NCBI GenBank assembly: GCA_965656935.1
Contig: CBFHMG010000002.1
Location: forward strand, 1-64,000
Direction of reading: 5' to 3'
Length of the DNA: 64,000 bases
Origin: M30B80 sp965656935
GTDB taxonomy: Bacteria; Pseudomonadota; Alphaproteobacteria; Rhodobacterales; Rhodobacteraceae
Made by a program: the position numbers and the translations under genes. Shown one piece after another: positions 7,433 through 14,953 of this stretch. Within the stretch, counting starts at the first letter, position 1; each line of letters begins with the position of its first letter. The notes beneath the pieces are model-generated. The model ran no database searches and was not told where the DNA came from. It was given only the letters and a program-made list of their open reading frames with translations.

Positions 7433-7474
7433 ACGCGCGCGCGGGCAGGAGCAAACACGCAGCCGCGCGCGCGT
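7433..7474. repeat. Perfect 12-bp GC inverted repeat next to tRNA
   Basis: ACGCGCGCGCGG (7433-7444) and its exact complement CCGCGCGCGCGT (7463-7474) are separated by 18 bases. The arms alternate purine and pyrimidine. It sits about 95 bp beyond the tRNA-Thr 3' end in otherwise A+T-rich DNA with no T-run, so it is not an ordinary terminator. The remainder of 7212-7567 holds no gene; a near-repeat AGGTGGATT / AGGGTGGATT follows at about 7491-7514. Confidence 0.7.
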
Positions 7475-7567
7475 GGGACATGCAACAATAAGGTGGATTA
7501 TAGGGTGGATTTTATTTGCACACTCAACCAATAACTTGATGATATGTATTGAAAATTTATCATGATT

Positions 7568-7643
7568 TGGTGCCGATGAAGGGACTCGAACCCCCGACCC
7601 ACGCATTACGAATGCGTTGCTCTACCATCTGAGCTACATCGGC
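7568..7643 (-). tRNA. tRNA-Thr (anticodon CGT), CCA encoded
   Basis: A 76-base cloverleaf on the minus strand. Acceptor stem GCCGATG pairs with CATCGGC, followed by A and an encoded CCA. D-arm contains GCTCAGATGGTAGAGC. The anticodon stem ACGCA/TGCGT closes the loop TTCGTAA, giving anticodon CGT for the threonine codon ACG. The T-arm carries GGGGGTTCGAGTCCC. Its 3' end faces the A+T-rich accessory region to the left, the orientation in which site-specific recombinases insert islands at tRNA 3' ends. Confidence 0.97.
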
Positions 7644-7746
7644 TTTCGGGCGCGCTATTAGCAAGCCTTTTTGAACTTGAATAGCCCCAATCTAAAGCAC
7701 ATCGCCTGCGGCGACGCGCCCAACCTACGGCCAAGCGCGCAAGGCT

Positions 7747-9264
7747 CTAGGATGCCGCGCGCGCTTCGGTGTCCTCCGCCTCATCAGAGGGATCCTCAAG
7801 ATTGGTCCCATCATCTGGCGTCACATCCTCGATCTCGACGATCTCGGCGTCTTCGGCGGGGGTATCCTGCTCGGCTGATTTATCCTCAAGCGCGCCGACG
7901 ATCAAAGGCAGCATCTGATGCGGGCCTGTCAGGGCGGCCTCGGATTGCGGGGCCTCTTCCCAAGCCAGCGTGTCAAAGCTTTCGCATTGCGCGCAGACTG
8001 GGCTCCAATCCGCATGGACATGGCCACAACTGCCACAGAGCCATTGCGCCCCGCGCGATGCCGTCACCGCCTTGGCAAGCCAAGCCCGAACGATGCGATC
8101 CTCTGATCCTTCGCCCCGCTCAATCGCTGCCATAATGGTCAGCGAACGCGCGGTTGGATTGGTCTCGGCAAGATCGCCCAAAGCGCGGCGTGCAGTGGCG
8201 AAATCCTCGGCGGCGATGTTCAATTCAGCCGCAAGAAGCTTGGTCTCCGCGCTGTCGCGATGCAGCTTCAGCAAGGGGGCAAAGCGTTTCAGACGGGCCG
8301 CAGGGGTCTCGTTCGGTGCAATCGCTGCAAAGGCGGCTGCAAGATCAGGATGGGGCGCAACGCTCCATGCCTTTTGCAATGTTTTCGCGGCGGGTTTGAC
8401 TTGACCGCTTTCAATCGCCATCCGCGCCGACATCACGGCAGCAGGCACCAAAGCAGGCGAAAGGCGGTTGGCCTCAACGGCTTCGCGCTTGGCGTCCTCA
8501 ACCTTGCCATCGGCCAAGGCCTCGCGGGCATTGGCCAGCGCCAGAACCGCGTCACGCCGTTTATGCACATCGCGTGGCAAGTTGCCTGCCTTCAACTTGG
8601 CAGCCAAAGTTTCACGCGCGCCTTTCCAATCCTCGTGACGGGCCTGCAATTGCAGCAATGTGTCTTGCACATCTGCATTGCGCGGTCTGATCGCCAAGGC
8701 TTTCTCGGCCAGCTTCATCGCGGTTTCCGTATCACCTGCATCCAGCTTTTGCTTCATCAGGCCACGCACACCGACAAAACGCGTGCGGTCATCGGTGACG
8801 AGTTCCTTGAAGGCCGAGGTGGCGCGCGCAGTGTCGCCAACCATTTCAGCGCCTTGGGCCACGATCAAATTCGTGATCTCGGGCCGATCCAGCAATTTGC
8901 CTGCCCGCTCCGCTTTGCGAATGGCCAATCGCCCCTCGCCAGCGGCCAGCGCAAGCATCCCCTCGGACAGGGCTTCATAGCCCTTTTGTTCGCTGCGGCG
9001 GTCAAAATAGCGCGAAATCGCGGTTTCATCACCATTGAAAAAGCGCAGTGTCGCGACCAGCAATCCAGCCAGTTTGAACACGATCCAAACCGCGATCAGC
9101 AACAGCACCGCGCCCAGAACACTCATCAAGGGGGTCAAAACAAATTCGCGCCCTGCGACAGTCAGAAGGGCGAAATCGCCCATTTCCATAAGATACCCCG
9201 CGCCGAGCGTCAGCGCGGCAACGATGGTGACGAAAATCAGAACCTTCAGGAGGGACCAGAGCAT
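7747..9264 (-). CDS. HemY-like TPR membrane protein with C-terminal zinc ribbon
   Basis: 505 residues. Two N-terminal helices (about 2-25 and 42-72) form the HemY N-domain, followed by a TPR-type helical repeat region to about 400. Near residues 413-440 lies CGSCGHVHADWSPVCAQC, two CxxC pairs as in a rubredoxin-like zinc ribbon. HemY-type proteins are anchored in the inner membrane and are encoded with haem genes; their exact role is unsettled. The acidic tail is low-complexity. The start ATG follows AAGGAAGG. It lies 15 bp after the mitofilin-like gene and in the same direction as hemD, forming one cluster. Confidence 0.88.
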   Translation of the reverse strand: MLWSLLKVLIFVTIVAALTLGAGYLMEMGDFALLTVAGREFVLTPLMSVLGAVLLLIAVWIVFKLAGLLVATLRFFNGDETAISRYFDRRSEQKGYEALSEGMLALAAGEGRLAIRKAERAGKLLDRPEITNLIVAQGAEMVGDTARATSAFKELVTDDRTRFVGVRGLMKQKLDAGDTETAMKLAEKALAIRPRNADVQDTLLQLQARHEDWKGARETLAAKLKAGNLPRDVHKRRDAVLALANAREALADGKVEDAKREAVEANRLSPALVPAAVMSARMAIESGQVKPAAKTLQKAWSVAPHPDLAAAFAAIAPNETPAARLKRFAPLLKLHRDSAETKLLAAELNIAAEDFATARRALGDLAETNPTARSLTIMAAIERGEGSEDRIVRAWLAKAVTASRGAQWLCGSCGHVHADWSPVCAQCESFDTLAWEEAPQSEAALTGPHQMLPLIVGALEDKSAEQDTPAEDAEIVEIEDVTPDDGTNLEDPSDEAEDTEARAAS

Positions 9265-9279
9265 GTGAAACGTCCTTCC

Positions 9280-10566
9280 TTAATTGCCGCCGCCAAGGGC
9301 GGTTGCAAAGCTATCAAGAGCCGAGGTTGCATCTTGGCGTGACTGAACATCAGACACCCAAGTCGCGAAGATATCCTGCACGGGTGCAGGCAGGGCCGCG
9401 ATTTCGGACAAGGCCTCATCCAAGGCCCCTCGCCGTACGGCATCTTCGCTGCGTGACAGGATCGCATCGGGGCTGTCACCTTCTTGCGGTGTCAGCGAGC
9501 GCCCGCCAACCTGCCCCATGAAGAAAGCACCGATCCGGTCCATCGCCCCTTCGCCCGCGGTTTCACGCAAGGCAACAGGCAGCGCTTCACGCGCAAGGGA
9601 TGGAAAGGCTGTCTGCAATTCTTCCAGCTTTGGAACACCCGCTTGCGCGACGGCCTCCAAACCAGCGGGCACGTCAACACCTGCGAAAGAGGCAGCATCA
9701 TTCAAAGCCGCCGAGAAGGGCGCGCCACTATCCATGGCAAGCATCAATTGGCTGAGGGCGGCTTGTGCCGCGACATTGCCGACTTGCACCTCTGCACGTT
9801 GCTCGGCCTCTGCAATGCGCGTTTCCGCGTCCTGCGCCAAGCTACGAATTTCATCGGTCATCGCCTCATTGGCGGCTTGTTGATTGGCAAGCTCGGTCTG
9901 CAATTGCGATAGAGCGGCGGCCATTGCATTGGCATCTGCACCGCCCCCCTCGCCCGCAACAATCGCGGGGCGGGCTTCAAGCGCTTCGATCCGCGCGCTT
10001 AAACTCTCAAGCGTCTCGCTGGTGCTGGCCAGATCGGAACTCAAGGTCTCAATACGTGTCTCCAAACCCGTGAGATCAACGCCTGCCGTCTCACCAGTGG
10101 CGGCCTCCAAAGCTTCGGTCCGCGCGATCAGATCGCTCAAATCCTGCGCTTGGCCATCAAGGGCCGCGGAAACATCTGCTTCCGCCGCGGCATCGCCACC
10201 TGCGCCTTGAACGGGCAAATAGCCAAGATACGCAGCCCCGTATCCGATACCAGCCGCAACAACACCGCCCAAAACCAGCGGAAAGAACCCAGGACCACGA
10301 CGGGGTGCCGCGACTTGTGGTGCGGGCTCAGGCGTGGGTTCCGCTGCGGGGGCAGCTTCCTCGGGTACGGCCGTGTTCTCTTCCAACACTTCGGCTGTTT
10401 CCGCGCCTTCGCTGGCCTCAACGGCGGCGACCGTATCTTCAGCCGCTCCATCAACGCTCACCTCGGCAGGAACCGCTTCTTCCGCAGCCTCAACCACATT
10501 GTCCTGAACTTGATCTGAATCCTGCGCTTTTTTCGCGCGAGGCCGCTTTGAGCTGGCTTTGGCCAA
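9280..10566 (-). CDS. Mitofilin/Mic60-like inner membrane protein
   Basis: 428 residues: a low-complexity Ala/Glu cytoplasmic head (1-90), one membrane helix (about 95-115, FFPLVLGGVVAAGIGYGAAY), a long coiled coil (about 130-270), and a C-terminal helical mitofilin-type domain. Alphaproteobacterial proteins of this type, encoded beside hem genes, are regarded as the bacterial relatives of mitochondrial Mic60 that shape inner membranes. The start is TTG 10566, supported by GGGGGA six bases upstream and the sequence MAKASSKRPRAKK; there is no nearby ATG. Confidence 0.85.
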   Translation of the reverse strand: MAKASSKRPRAKKAQDSDQVQDNVVEAAEEAVPAEVSVDGAAEDTVAAVEASEGAETAEVLEENTAVPEEAAPAAEPTPEPAPQVAAPRRGPGFFPLVLGGVVAAGIGYGAAYLGYLPVQGAGGDAAAEADVSAALDGQAQDLSDLIARTEALEAATGETAGVDLTGLETRIETLSSDLASTSETLESLSARIEALEARPAIVAGEGGGADANAMAAALSQLQTELANQQAANEAMTDEIRSLAQDAETRIAEAEQRAEVQVGNVAAQAALSQLMLAMDSGAPFSAALNDAASFAGVDVPAGLEAVAQAGVPKLEELQTAFPSLAREALPVALRETAGEGAMDRIGAFFMGQVGGRSLTPQEGDSPDAILSRSEDAVRRGALDEALSEIAALPAPVQDIFATWVSDVQSRQDATSALDSFATALGGGN

Positions 10567-10663
10567 GGTAAATCCCCCGAGTCTTCACTACTTAAATATC
10601 TTATGCCCCAATTGGGCAGAGCGAGTCATTGGAGGATAAAGTCGCATGCCTCTGGCGGAGGGG

Positions 10664-11383
10664 CTAGGGGGAAATGTGCCTTGAAAGCGATTGCAGCATA
10701 TTCGCCCCATCGGGATGATCCGCCGTTTCGCAAATTGCCGCAATTTCAGGCGCAAGCGCGTCACGCGTGGCGGCACTTATGGCAATCGGCAAAAGCTGCA
10801 CCGTCATCTCTGCTCCAAGCACGGCCTGCGAGAACAAAGCAGCATTACGCGGCGAGAATATGGGGGCCACCACATGCCCTTGCCCCTGCAAAAGTGCATG
10901 CAGCGCGGGCGCAACTGGAAGGGCCAGTTGGTCATAGATTTCAAGGCCCGCAGCGTTTACGCCGCGCGCGGAGAGGGCCGCGACCAGATCGCCCGCTTTA
11001 TGCTTGCCTTGTAGATGAAGCACACGGCCTTGCGGTTTGGCCGCCACAATCAAATCGGCCAGATCATCCACGGTGCCTCCAGCAGAAAAGGCCGTGAACC
11101 CAAGCTCGGTCGCCGTTGCCGCTGTTCGGTCACCCACACAATAGGCAGGCAGGTCGCGGCGGGTGGTCTGATCGGCGAAAACCCGCGCCCCGTTCTCCGA
11201 GGTGAAGGCCAAAGCCGCAATACCCGTCAGATCAACCTGCACACCCAATGCCTGTATCTTCTGCAAGGGGTGGATACGGATATCGGCCTGCGCGCCAAAA
11301 ACATCACGCATCTGCTGCGCAAAACGCTCGGATTGCGCGCGCGGGCGGGTCAGAAGGAATACGGGTGCTGCATTGTCAGCCAT
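10664..11383 (-). CDS. hemD: Uroporphyrinogen-III synthase
   Basis: About 239 residues starting MADNAAPVFLLTRPRAQSERFA, the usual HemD opening, followed by AALAFTSENGARVFA and the two-lobed pattern of the family (second lobe starting near GRVLHLQGKHKAGDLVAAL). It closes hydroxymethylbilane to uroporphyrinogen III in tetrapyrrole synthesis (haem, siroham, B12, and bacteriochlorophyll if present). I take the start at ATG 11383; an in-frame start at 11455 would add unrelated residues and run towards tsaD. It is divergent from tsaD with 63 bp between starts, and heads the mitofilin/HemY cluster. Confidence 0.88.
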   Translation of the reverse strand: MADNAAPVFLLTRPRAQSERFAQQMRDVFGAQADIRIHPLQKIQALGVQVDLTGIAALAFTSENGARVFADQTTRRDLPAYCVGDRTAATATELGFTAFSAGGTVDDLADLIVAAKPQGRVLHLQGKHKAGDLVAALSARGVNAAGLEIYDQLALPVAPALHALLQGQGHVVAPIFSPRNAALFSQAVLGAEMTVQLLPIAISAATRDALAPEIAAICETADHPDGANMLQSLSRHISP

Positions 11384-11446
11384 GATGCGCGATGTTACCT
11401 GCGGGGACGGCCCCTTACAATGCACAGGCGCAAGGCAGACGGCGGA

Positions 11447-12532
11447 ATGAGCCAAACCTCTTTCACGATACTCGGGATCGAGTCCAGTTGCGACGATACC
11501 GCCGCCGCTGTGCTGCGCGAAACAGATGGCGCGCTGGATATCCTTGCATCCGTGGTTTCAAGCCAAACAGATTTGCACGCAGCCTTTGGCGGCGTCGTCC
11601 CCGAGATCGCCGCGCGCGCCCATGCTGAGAAGCTCGATCTGGTGATCGAGGACGCGCTTGAGCAATCAGGCCTCGGCTTGCAGCAGATTGACGCGATCGC
11701 CGTCACCGCAGGGCCGGGTTTGATCGGCGGGGTCCTCTCTGGCGTGATGGCGGCGAAGGGTTTGGCCCTTGGGTTGGGCAAGCCCTTGGTCGGGGTGAAC
11801 CATCTTGCAGGTCATGCTTTGACACCGCGCCTGACAGACGGGGTGGAGTACCCCTATTTGATGCTTCTGGTCTCGGGCGGGCATTGCCAGTTTCTCCGCG
11901 TTGGCGGGGCCGAGGATTTCACCCGCATTGGCGGCACCATTGACGATGCACCAGGCGAGGCCTTTGACAAGGTCGCGCGTATTTTGGGTTTGTCGCAACC
12001 TGGCGGTCCGTCCGTCGAGGCAGCTGCCAAATCAGGGGATGAAAAGCGTTTCGCCCTGCCCCGCCCCCTGCTGGATCGTGAGGGGTGCGATCTGTCTTTC
12101 TCAGGGCTCAAAACGGCTGTTTTACGCAGCCGTGATGGCCTTGTTGCGCAGCAAGGCGGGCTGACGGAGACCGACCGCGCCGATCTATGCGCCTCTTTCC
12201 AAGCAGCCATTCGTGATGTTCTGGCCGAGAAATCCCGCCGTGCTTTGGCAGCCAATCAAGGTCTTTGCGGCTTTGCCGTTGCAGGCGGGGTCGCGGCCAA
12301 TCAATCGCTGCGCGGCGCTTTGCAGGGCGCAGCGGCCGAGGCCGATTTGCCCTTTATCGCCCCGCCTTTGGCTCTGTGCACCGATAATGCCGCCATGATC
12401 GCCTATGCGGGGCTAGAGCTGTTCAAACAGGGTGTGCGCGATGACATGAGCCTTGCCGCCCGCCCCAGATGGCCGCTTGACCAAACCTCTCCGGCGCTGC
12501 TCGGATCGGGAAAGAAAGGCGCGAAAGCATGA
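11447..12532 (+). CDS. tsaD: tRNA N6-threonylcarbamoyladenosine transferase
   Basis: 361 residues. It transfers the threonylcarbamoyl group to A37 of ANN-decoding tRNAs, working with TsaB and TsaE (the tsaE gene lies at 22359). ILGIESSCDDTAAAVL is the N-terminal ASKHA signature, HLAGH (H119, H123) the metal site, and LMLLVSGGHCQF the phosphate loop. I choose ATG 11447 because MSQTSFTILGIESS is the normal family beginning; longer frames upstream run antisense over hemD. The stop overlaps the gpsA start (ATGA). Confidence 0.96.
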   Translation: MSQTSFTILGIESSCDDTAAAVLRETDGALDILASVVSSQTDLHAAFGGVVPEIAARAHAEKLDLVIEDALEQSGLGLQQIDAIAVTAGPGLIGGVLSGVMAAKGLALGLGKPLVGVNHLAGHALTPRLTDGVEYPYLMLLVSGGHCQFLRVGGAEDFTRIGGTIDDAPGEAFDKVARILGLSQPGGPSVEAAAKSGDEKRFALPRPLLDREGCDLSFSGLKTAVLRSRDGLVAQQGGLTETDRADLCASFQAAIRDVLAEKSRRALAANQGLCGFAVAGGVAANQSLRGALQGAAAEADLPFIAPPLALCTDNAAMIAYAGLELFKQGVRDDMSLAARPRWPLDQTSPALLGSGKKGAKA

Positions 12533-13476
12533 ATGCACGCATTGATATCGCAGGGGCGGGGGCCTTTGGCACCGCTTTGGCCATCGCATTCGGGCGCGCA
12601 GGCCATGACGTCACGCTTTGGGCACGACAAGCTGCGGGAGACATCAATGCCATGCGCGAAAACAAGGCGCGTCTGGCAGGCCACGCCCTACCCGACACAG
12701 TGCGCGCGACAGGTGACTTGGCTGATCTCAAGGCAGAGATTTTGTTGCTGGCGATCCCCACGCAAAAGCTCGGGTCTTTTCTGGAGACAACCCGAGTGGA
12801 CGCGCCGCATCTTATCTGCTGCTCCAAAGGCATTCACCGTGAAAGCGGGTTGGGGCCAACAGCGCTGATTGCAAGCAAGCGCCCCAAAGCTTTCGTCGCC
12901 CAATTGACGGGCCCAAGCTTCGCCGCCGATATCGCGGCGGGCCTGCCAACTGCGCTAACCTTGGCCTGCGCCGATGATGCGATAGGCCAAAAGCTTCAAA
13001 CCACGTTATCGACCAGCACTCTGCGCCTTTACCGCAGCACCGATGTGATCGGGGCCGAGCTTGGTGGCGCTTTGAAAAACGTGATCGCCATTGCGGCAGG
13101 TGCCGTGATCGGGCGCGGGCTTGGCGAGAGTGCGCGGGCCGCACTCATGGCGCGAGGCTTTGCCGAAATGCGCCGCATCGCCACCACCATGGGCGCGCGG
13201 GATGACACTTTGGCAGGGCTGTCGGGCTTTGGTGATCTAGTGCTGACCTGCACCTCCGAGAAATCGCGCAATATGCGCTTTGGCATGGCGCTGGCGCGCG
13301 GCGAAAGCATCGACCCATCAGTGACTGTCGAAGGCCTTGCCACCGCACAGGAACTGGCCGCGCGCAAGGAGCTCGACACGCCAATCGCCGATGCCGTCGC
13401 GCATTTGGCAAATGGTGATATTACTTTTGACGAGGCGCTTGAGGCGCTTCTTACCCGCCCTTTGAAATCGGAGTGA
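12529..13476 (+). CDS. gpsA: Glycerol-3-phosphate dehydrogenase [NAD(P)+]
   Basis: 315 residues. It reduces dihydroxyacetone phosphate to sn-glycerol 3-phosphate, the backbone for phospholipids. GAGAFGTALA (9-18) is the nucleotide-binding loop; CCSKGIHRES and the conserved lysine in GGALKNVIAIAAG belong to the catalytic domain; the C-terminal helices carry SGFGDLVLTCTSEKSRN. Translation is coupled to tsaD through a four-base ATGA overlap, and a YciI gene follows after six bases, forming a tsaD-gpsA-yciI-EVE operon. Confidence 0.96.
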   Translation: MNARIDIAGAGAFGTALAIAFGRAGHDVTLWARQAAGDINAMRENKARLAGHALPDTVRATGDLADLKAEILLLAIPTQKLGSFLETTRVDAPHLICCSKGIHRESGLGPTALIASKRPKAFVAQLTGPSFAADIAAGLPTALTLACADDAIGQKLQTTLSTSTLRLYRSTDVIGAELGGALKNVIAIAAGAVIGRGLGESARAALMARGFAEMRRIATTMGARDDTLAGLSGFGDLVLTCTSEKSRNMRFGMALARGESIDPSVTVEGLATAQELAARKELDTPIADAVAHLANGDITFDEALEALLTRPLKSE

Positions 13477-13482
13477 CCCCCA

Positions 13483-13755
13483 ATGCTATACGCCCTTATC
13501 TGCACCGACAAAGCCGAGAAACTTGACGTTCGCAAAGCCAATCGCGACGCGCATCTGGCCTATATCAAAGACAGCGGCGTTGTCGCGATGGCAGGCCCGT
13601 TTCTGGATGATGCGGGGCAGATGTGCGGATCACTTCTGGTCTTGAAGGTCGAAACCCGCGCCGAGGCCGAGGCTTGGGCCGCAAATGACCCCTATGCCAA
13701 GGCAGGCCTTTTCGCGAAGGTCCGCATCGAGGCTTGGAACAAGGTCATCGGCTGA
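13483..13755 (+). CDS. YciI-family protein
   Basis: 90 residues of the ferredoxin-like YciI (YCII) fold: LYALICTDK...RDAHLAYIKDSGVVAMAGPFLDDAG, with the conserved His (RDAH) and the Asp of the putative active site, then WAANDPYAKAGLFAKVRIEAW. Biochemical role in this setting is unknown. It follows gpsA by six bases and overlaps the EVE gene by one base (TGATG), so it is certainly in the same transcript. Confidence 0.9.
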   Translation: MLYALICTDKAEKLDVRKANRDAHLAYIKDSGVVAMAGPFLDDAGQMCGSLLVLKVETRAEAEAWAANDPYAKAGLFAKVRIEAWNKVIG

Positions 13756-14174
13756 TGCGCTACTGGCTGTTCAAATCCGAACCCTCCACCTGGAGCTGGG
13801 ATGATCAGGTCGCCAAAGGGGATATCGGCGAGGAATGGGATGGCGTGCGCAATTACCAAGCCCGCAACCATATGCGCGAGATGCAGATCGGGGATCGCGG
13901 GTTTTTCTACCATTCCCAATCCGAAAAAGCGGTTGTGGGCATTGTCGAGGTCATCGCCGAGGCCCATCCCGACAGCACAATTGACGACCCACGTTGGGAC
14001 TGCGTCGATATCAAGGCCATCCGCCCCTTCAAAACCGCTGTCTCACTTGAGATGTGCAAATCAGATGGCAGGCTGGATGATATGATTTTGCTGAAAAACA
14101 GCCGCCTGTCGGTGCAGCCTGTTTCCGAGCAGGAATGGAAGATCATTTGCGCGCTTGGCGAAACCCAGCCCTAA
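13755..14174 (+). CDS. EVE domain protein
   Basis: 139 residues starting MRYWLFKSEPSTWSWDDQ and containing GVRNYQARNHMREMQIGDRGFFYHS, the standard EVE (PUA-like) signatures. Such domains bind modified bases in RNA or DNA; in bacteria the stand-alone type probably recognises modified nucleotides, but the target is not established. The TGATG junction with the YciI gene fixes the start at 13755. This type often sits beside YciI in Rhodobacterales, as here. Confidence 0.9.
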   Translation: MRYWLFKSEPSTWSWDDQVAKGDIGEEWDGVRNYQARNHMREMQIGDRGFFYHSQSEKAVVGIVEVIAEAHPDSTIDDPRWDCVDIKAIRPFKTAVSLEMCKSDGRLDDMILLKNSRLSVQPVSEQEWKIICALGETQP

Positions 14175-14358
14175 CCTGCGGCATGTCCAAAAAGGGGAGG
14201 GCCCCGACACCCCCGAGACCCTCCTTCACCCACGCGCATTCTCGCTCCGCACGTGTTCTATGAGGGCCTGTCATCCTGACCAGGCATGTCTTTCATAGCA
14301 TGCGCAAAGGCCGCCATGCAAAGCCAATGCGCGAACAGTTTAAGCTTTACAGAATGTG

Positions 14359-14385
14359 AAAAGGCCCGTCGCAAAACGGGCCTTT
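14359..14385 (-). terminator. Terminator of the DUF2853 gene
   Basis: AAAGGCCCGT and ACGGGCCTTT pair around GCAAA; on the minus strand a T-run follows the stem. It lies 26 bp after the stop of 14412-14753. The stem also works for plus-strand transcripts coming from the EVE gene. The rest of 14175-14411 holds nothing else I can support. Confidence 0.8.
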
Positions 14386-14411
14386 GACTCTGTCAGCTTT
14401 GCGGCAGGGCG

Positions 14412-14753
14412 TTAGCTATAAACGCTCTCTTTGCCGAAATGCTTGACCAGCATGTAATAGACAACCGCGCGGTATTTGTTGCGCTCGGAACGGCCATAGG
14501 TGTCGATGACGGAATCAATGGCTTCCATAAGCTGGGGGCCATCGGCCAAACCAAGCTTCTTCATCAAGAAGTTCTTCTTCACCGTTTCAATTTCACCTGC
14601 TTGCGTGCCTGCAACGGTGGATGCATCCGCATCATAGATCGATGGACCGCAGCCAATCGTAACCTTCGTCAACAAAGCCATATCCGGCTCCATGCCACAT
14701 TTCGTGCGAAGATCATTTGCGTAAACAGCGATCAGATCGTCTCTCTTGCCCAT
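14412..14753 (-). CDS. DUF2853 family protein
   Basis: 113 residues, all helical, with the family features MGKRDDLIAVYANDLRTKCG near the start and GRSERNKYRAVVYYMLVKHFGKE at the end. Members are small cytoplasmic proteins of unknown role found mainly in alphaproteobacteria. It is a single-gene unit with its own terminator. A strong ribosome site is present before the ATG (GGGAGAAAG). Confidence 0.85.
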   Translation of the reverse strand: MGKRDDLIAVYANDLRTKCGMEPDMALLTKVTIGCGPSIYDADASTVAGTQAGEIETVKKNFLMKKLGLADGPQLMEAIDSVIDTYGRSERNKYRAVVYYMLVKHFGKESVYS

Positions 14754-14896
14754 AACTTTCTCCCAGTGCGTTTAAGGGGGTTGCCCCATTTTCCATACCA
14801 CGCAGACAGTGCCGCGCGGACGGGGAAAAATAAAGAGAAAATCCCAAAACGCGCATTTGCCAACGAGAACGGCCGTTTTGGCACATCTCTAAACGC

Positions 14897-14931
14897 AAAA
14901 CGCCGCCCTGAGTTTCGGGCGGCGTTTTTTT
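14897..14931 (-). terminator. Terminator of ahcY
   Basis: A 9-10 bp G+C-rich stem (ACGCCGCCC/GGGCGGCGT) around an 8-base loop, with A-run on one side and T-run on the other, so it can work in both directions. It lies 23 bp downstream of the ahcY stop. Confidence 0.85.
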
Positions 14932-14953
14932 GATTTTTCTCAAACTTATGAGA

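Noticed and set aside
1..7567. A second tRNA-Thr 3' end (attachment repeat) inside the window
   Set aside because: Looked for the last bases of the tRNA on both strands and did not find a copy; the left end must be outside if it exists.
7286..7606. Minus-strand open frame running from the tRNA into the accessory region
   Set aside because: Its first codons are the tRNA-Thr sequence read through; no ribosome site and no protein-like composition.
8260..9342. Long plus-strand open frame (360 codons)
   Set aside because: It is antisense to the HemY-like gene; high GC leaves such shadows open and it has no ribosome site.
14175..14260. 26-codon frame starting MSKKGRAP after the EVE gene
   Set aside because: No ribosome site; the sequence is mainly a GC-rich GGAGGG/CCCTCC dyad, more likely structural than coding.
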